DNA of 64,000 bases from Rhizobium sp. Leaf262. GTDB taxonomy: Bacteria > Pseudomonadota > Alphaproteobacteria > Rhizobiales > Rhizobiaceae. Location: NCBI RefSeq assembly GCF_001422245.1, contig NZ_LMMM01000018.1, positions 187,088-251,087 of the forward strand, in the 5' to 3' direction. The notes under the pieces are model-generated. The model was not told the origin of the DNA and did no database searches. It was given only the letters and a program-made list of their open reading frames with translations. This document shows positions 61,516-64,000 of the stretch, in pieces (positions within the stretch are counted from its first letter, which is position 1; each line of letters begins with the position of its first letter). The translations under genes and the position numbers were made by a program.

Positions 61516-62226
61516 ATGAAATTCGCTTATTTGATCGAGCCACCATTTAACTACCGCAATGACCAAGGCGTTGTGACTGGCTGCGATGTTGAACTAGCAC
61601 GAACCGTCCTGTCGATGATTGGTATCGAAAGGGTAGAGTTCATCGAAACCGAGTTTGCAAACCTGCTTCCCGGCTTGGAGCCGCGCCGGTGGGATATTAC
61701 AACAGGCCTTTTCGATACCGACGAGCGTAGAAAAATAGTCGCTTTCAGCCGTCCCATATGGGCATTGTCGGACGGGCTCCTCATCCGAAAGGGCAATCCT
61801 AAAAAGCTAAACGGATACGCCTCTATTGCCGCAAACTCCGAATGCGAACTGGCTGCAATACACGATCAGGTCCAACACCAAGCCGCTCTTGCTGCTGGCA
61901 TCTCGGAAAACCAGATCATTTTATACCCAACATATGGTGAGGCCGCGAACGCTGTTATAAACGGACAGGCCCATGCTTATGCGAGCGTGGCTATGGCGCA
62001 TCGAGGATATCTTGCGCAACATCACCAGATCGATCTGGAAGTTGTCTCTGTGCCAACCACGGAACGAGATGCGGCTTTCGGTGCATTCGGTTTTCGTCAA
62101 TCAGACCACGAATTGAAGAATGCAATCGATTCCGCATTGACCCAATATCTTGGTTCCAACGAGCATCGGGCCATGATGCAACCCTTCGGCTTCACTGATG
62201 CGGATATCAACATGATCGCGACTTAG
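61516..62226 (+). CDS. Family 3 solute-binding-like protein lacking a signal peptide
   Basis: A 236-residue periplasmic-binding-protein fold of the amino-acid (SBP_bac_3) type: FAYLIEPPFNYRNDQGVVTG at the start, GCDVELARTVLSMIG next, and a late GFRQSDHELKNAIDSALTQY. The protein begins straight at the first beta strand, with no signal peptide or lipobox, and I see no upstream in-frame extension that would supply one. It also has no ABC permease or ATPase beside it. It may be a cytoplasmic sensor or a decayed binding protein. Codon use looks less GC-rich than its neighbours, suggesting separate origin. Confidence 0.8.
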   Translation: MKFAYLIEPPFNYRNDQGVVTGCDVELARTVLSMIGIERVEFIETEFANLLPGLEPRRWDITTGLFDTDERRKIVAFSRPIWALSDGLLIRKGNPKKLNGYASIAANSECELAAIHDQVQHQAALAAGISENQIILYPTYGEAANAVINGQAHAYASVAMAHRGYLAQHHQIDLEVVSVPTTERDAAFGAFGFRQSDHELKNAIDSALTQYLGSNEHRAMMQPFGFTDADINMIAT

Positions 62227-62387
62227 CGAGCATTGCAGACCTGAGCTTTAGCCCGCGACAAGCGCGGCCCGTGTTCATCGATGAATTGAGCCAGACGAGC
62301 TTTCTCCTCATCCGTCAACGCTACGCTATCGACGAAACGCCCCGTGCAGAAGCACGAATGCCTCGTCGATCTGCAAAACCAAGTCAA
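62223..62387 (-). pseudogene. Possible gene remnant or unannotated short ORF
   Basis: A minus-strand frame with only a TTG start encodes about 54 residues. Its C-terminal half (SVALTDEEKARLAQFIDEHG) has the look of a genuine helical protein, preceded by CFCTG. It ends overlapping the stop of the solute-binding protein gene. The rest of the 62227-62588 gap shows no other gene. It could be the tail of a decayed gene. Confidence 0.25.
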
Positions 62388-62588
62388 AAAATCGCTCTTA
62401 ACTGCAGATATTTATCGACATCAATCTGCATCTCGTGCCGTCTAGTTCAGAGGATATGTACGGGATTAGGCCAAACCATTCCATGCTTCTGGCCCTATGC
62501 ATTGCGCGCAACGTTTTCTCTCCCAACACCGGAACCCGTGCGCCTGATAACGCGTTGAAGGCTACACGCCTTGAGGGGGGACAATTCA

Positions 62589-63959
62589 ATGGCACCAAAT
62601 GTAACACAACCCGACAACTCGGCTGAGCCGACAACCGAACTCAAACGCGTGATCGGGCCGGGGCTGCTGCTTCTGTTCATCGTCGGCGATATTCTCGGAA
62701 CCGGCATCTATGCGCTGACCGGGCAGGTTGCGGCGGAAGTCGGCGGAGTGGTGTGGCTGCCCTTCATGATCGCCTTTGGCGTCGCCCTCCTCACCGCCTG
62801 CTCCTATCTAGAACTCGTCACGAAATACCCCAAAGCCGCCGGTGCCGCGCTCTATACGCACAAAGCCTTCGGCGTGCACTTCATCACCTTCCTCGTCGCC
62901 TTCACCGTTATGTCGTCTGGCGTCACCTCCGCCTCGACAGCCTCCCGCGCCTTTGCCGCCAACTTCACCACGGTAACCGGGTTTGATTTCGGTGCCTTCG
63001 GCGTCACCGGCGTCGCCATCGCTTTCATCGTCGCCATCGCGCTTATCAATTTCCGGGGCGTCGGCGAAAGCGTGAAGATGAATGTGGTGCTGACCGTCGT
63101 AGAACTCACCGGTCTGCTCATCATCATCGGCATCGGCTTCTGGGCCATCGGTAATGGTCAGGGCGATGTTTCCCGCGTCTGGACCTTCGAGCCTGCGGGC
63201 GAACACGGCGTCATCTGGTCCGTGGTCGCCGCCACCACACTCGCCTTCTTCGCCATGGTCGGCTTCGAGGATTCGGTCAACATGGCCGAGGAGTGCAAAC
63301 AGCCCGCCCGCATCTTCCCGAAGGTGCTGCTCGGCGGCCTCGCCATTACCGGCGTCATCTACGTTCTCGTCGCTATTTCCGCCATCACGCTCGTCTCGGC
63401 ATCCGACCTCGGTGAAGGCGAAACACCACTGCTCAAAGTAGTCGCCGCAGGCGCACCCAACTTCCCTATCGGCATTTTCGGCATCATCACCATGTTTGCG
63501 GTCGCCAATTCCGCGCTCATCAACATGATGATGGCAAGCCGCCTGATCTACGGCATGAGCCGCGAAGGCGTGCTGCCCCCAGCGCTCGGCAAAGTCCACA
63601 AAGGCCGCCAGACGCCCTACATCGCCATCATCTTCACCTCACTTATCGCCATCGGCCTCATCGCCTTCGCAGGCGGCGTCCCGGCGTTGGGCGGCACCAC
63701 GGCACTGCTGCTGCTCGGTGTCTTCACCATCGTCAATGTCGCAGTGCTGGTGCTGCGCAAGGACAAGGTCGCCCACAAACACTTCCGCACCCCCACCATC
63801 CTGCCGATCATCGGCGCCGTCAGCTGCTTCTTCCTCGTCGGCCCTTGGACAGGGCGCGATCCGGTGCAATATTCGATTGCCGGTGTGCTGCTATTTATCG
63901 GCGTGCTGTTGTGGCTGGCGACGGTTGGATTCATGCGGATGCAAGAGAAGGCGGCTTAA
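62589..63959 (+). CDS. APC-family amino-acid permease
   Basis: An inner-membrane transporter of 456 residues with about 12 hydrophobic helices. The first helix carries the substrate-binding glycine motif GDILGTGIYALTG. Helix 6 reads FFAMVGFEDSVNMAEE, and the following loop CKQPARIFPK is the APC signature. It resembles the YhdG/cationic amino-acid transporter-like group; the exact substrate is not predictable. GGGGGG lies ahead of the ATG at 62589. The remaining 41 bases of the window are non-coding as seen. Confidence 0.92.
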   Translation: MAPNVTQPDNSAEPTTELKRVIGPGLLLLFIVGDILGTGIYALTGQVAAEVGGVVWLPFMIAFGVALLTACSYLELVTKYPKAAGAALYTHKAFGVHFITFLVAFTVMSSGVTSASTASRAFAANFTTVTGFDFGAFGVTGVAIAFIVAIALINFRGVGESVKMNVVLTVVELTGLLIIIGIGFWAIGNGQGDVSRVWTFEPAGEHGVIWSVVAATTLAFFAMVGFEDSVNMAEECKQPARIFPKVLLGGLAITGVIYVLVAISAITLVSASDLGEGETPLLKVVAAGAPNFPIGIFGIITMFAVANSALINMMMASRLIYGMSREGVLPPALGKVHKGRQTPYIAIIFTSLIAIGLIAFAGGVPALGGTTALLLLGVFTIVNVAVLVLRKDKVAHKHFRTPTILPIIGAVSCFFLVGPWTGRDPVQYSIAGVLLFIGVLLWLATVGFMRMQEKAA

Positions 63960-64000
63960 AACTGAGTCCAGACCGATTTCACGACAACCATCGCTTAGTT

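Overview
The window reads as a chromosomal segment of a Rhizobiaceae alphaproteobacterium, most likely Agrobacterium or a close Rhizobium relative. The evidence is GC-rich coding with strong third-position GC, a glgP-glgB-glgC-glgA-pgm operon of the kind known from Agrobacterium tumefaciens, and genes typical of the order (homospermidine synthase, CpdR, GapR, Omp10-like lipoprotein, DUF1036/DUF1244/DUF882 proteins). No phage, plasmid, rRNA or CRISPR region is visible. One tRNA gene (Val, anticodon GAC) is present.

Positions 1-8640: glutamate synthase genes gltB and gltD on the minus strand, separated by a vapBC toxin-antitoxin pair that has its own promoter and a perfect operator palindrome; then L-threonine aldolase. 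8640-16570: a palindromic repeat, a LysR regulator divergent from a bile-acid:Na+ symporter-family transporter, a small heat-shock protein behind a ROSE-type RNA thermometer, a lysophospholipase-like hydrolase, GapR, DUF1244, an N-formylglutamate amidohydrolase-family protein, a DUF1036 protein and pyruvate kinase.

16587-19199: an 870-residue protein made almost wholly of 107 uninterrupted octapeptide repeats, arranged in a 17-octad (136-residue) higher-order repeat. I regard this as the most unusual object in the window. 19683-41116: a DUF882 peptidase-like protein, a sigma-54 response regulator, oligoendopeptidase F, a PabC-like class IV aminotransferase, a diguanylate cyclase, homospermidine synthase, Omp10, a secreted 5'-nucleotidase with LysM, ferrochelatase, an SPFH/NfeD pair, a thioesterase, a porin-like outer-membrane protein, tRNA-Val, CpdR, a second N-formylglutamate amidohydrolase, a short anti-Shine-Dalgarno-type sRNA with a clear promoter and terminator, a HisN-like phosphatase, and an SbmA/YddA-like ABC protein whose nucleotide-binding motifs are all degraded.

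41375-47999: a three-gene operon of transglutaminase-DUF2126 amidoligase, permuted ATP-grasp/alpha-E and transglutaminase proteins, a predicted peptide-ligation and cleavage system with no known product. 48168-49421: a TadG-like vWA protein. 49649-60904: the glycogen operon glgP-glgB-glgC-glgA-pgm followed by glgX, with a palindromic repeat between pgm and glgX. The window ends with a MaoC/NodN-like hydratase, a solute-binding protein without a signal peptide and an APC-family amino-acid permease.

Three copies of a 172-181 bp inverted-repeat element (26092, 31687, 58747) lie between genes. A 17-nt sequence resembling a Pho-box half recurs upstream of the 5'-nucleotidase and of glgP.
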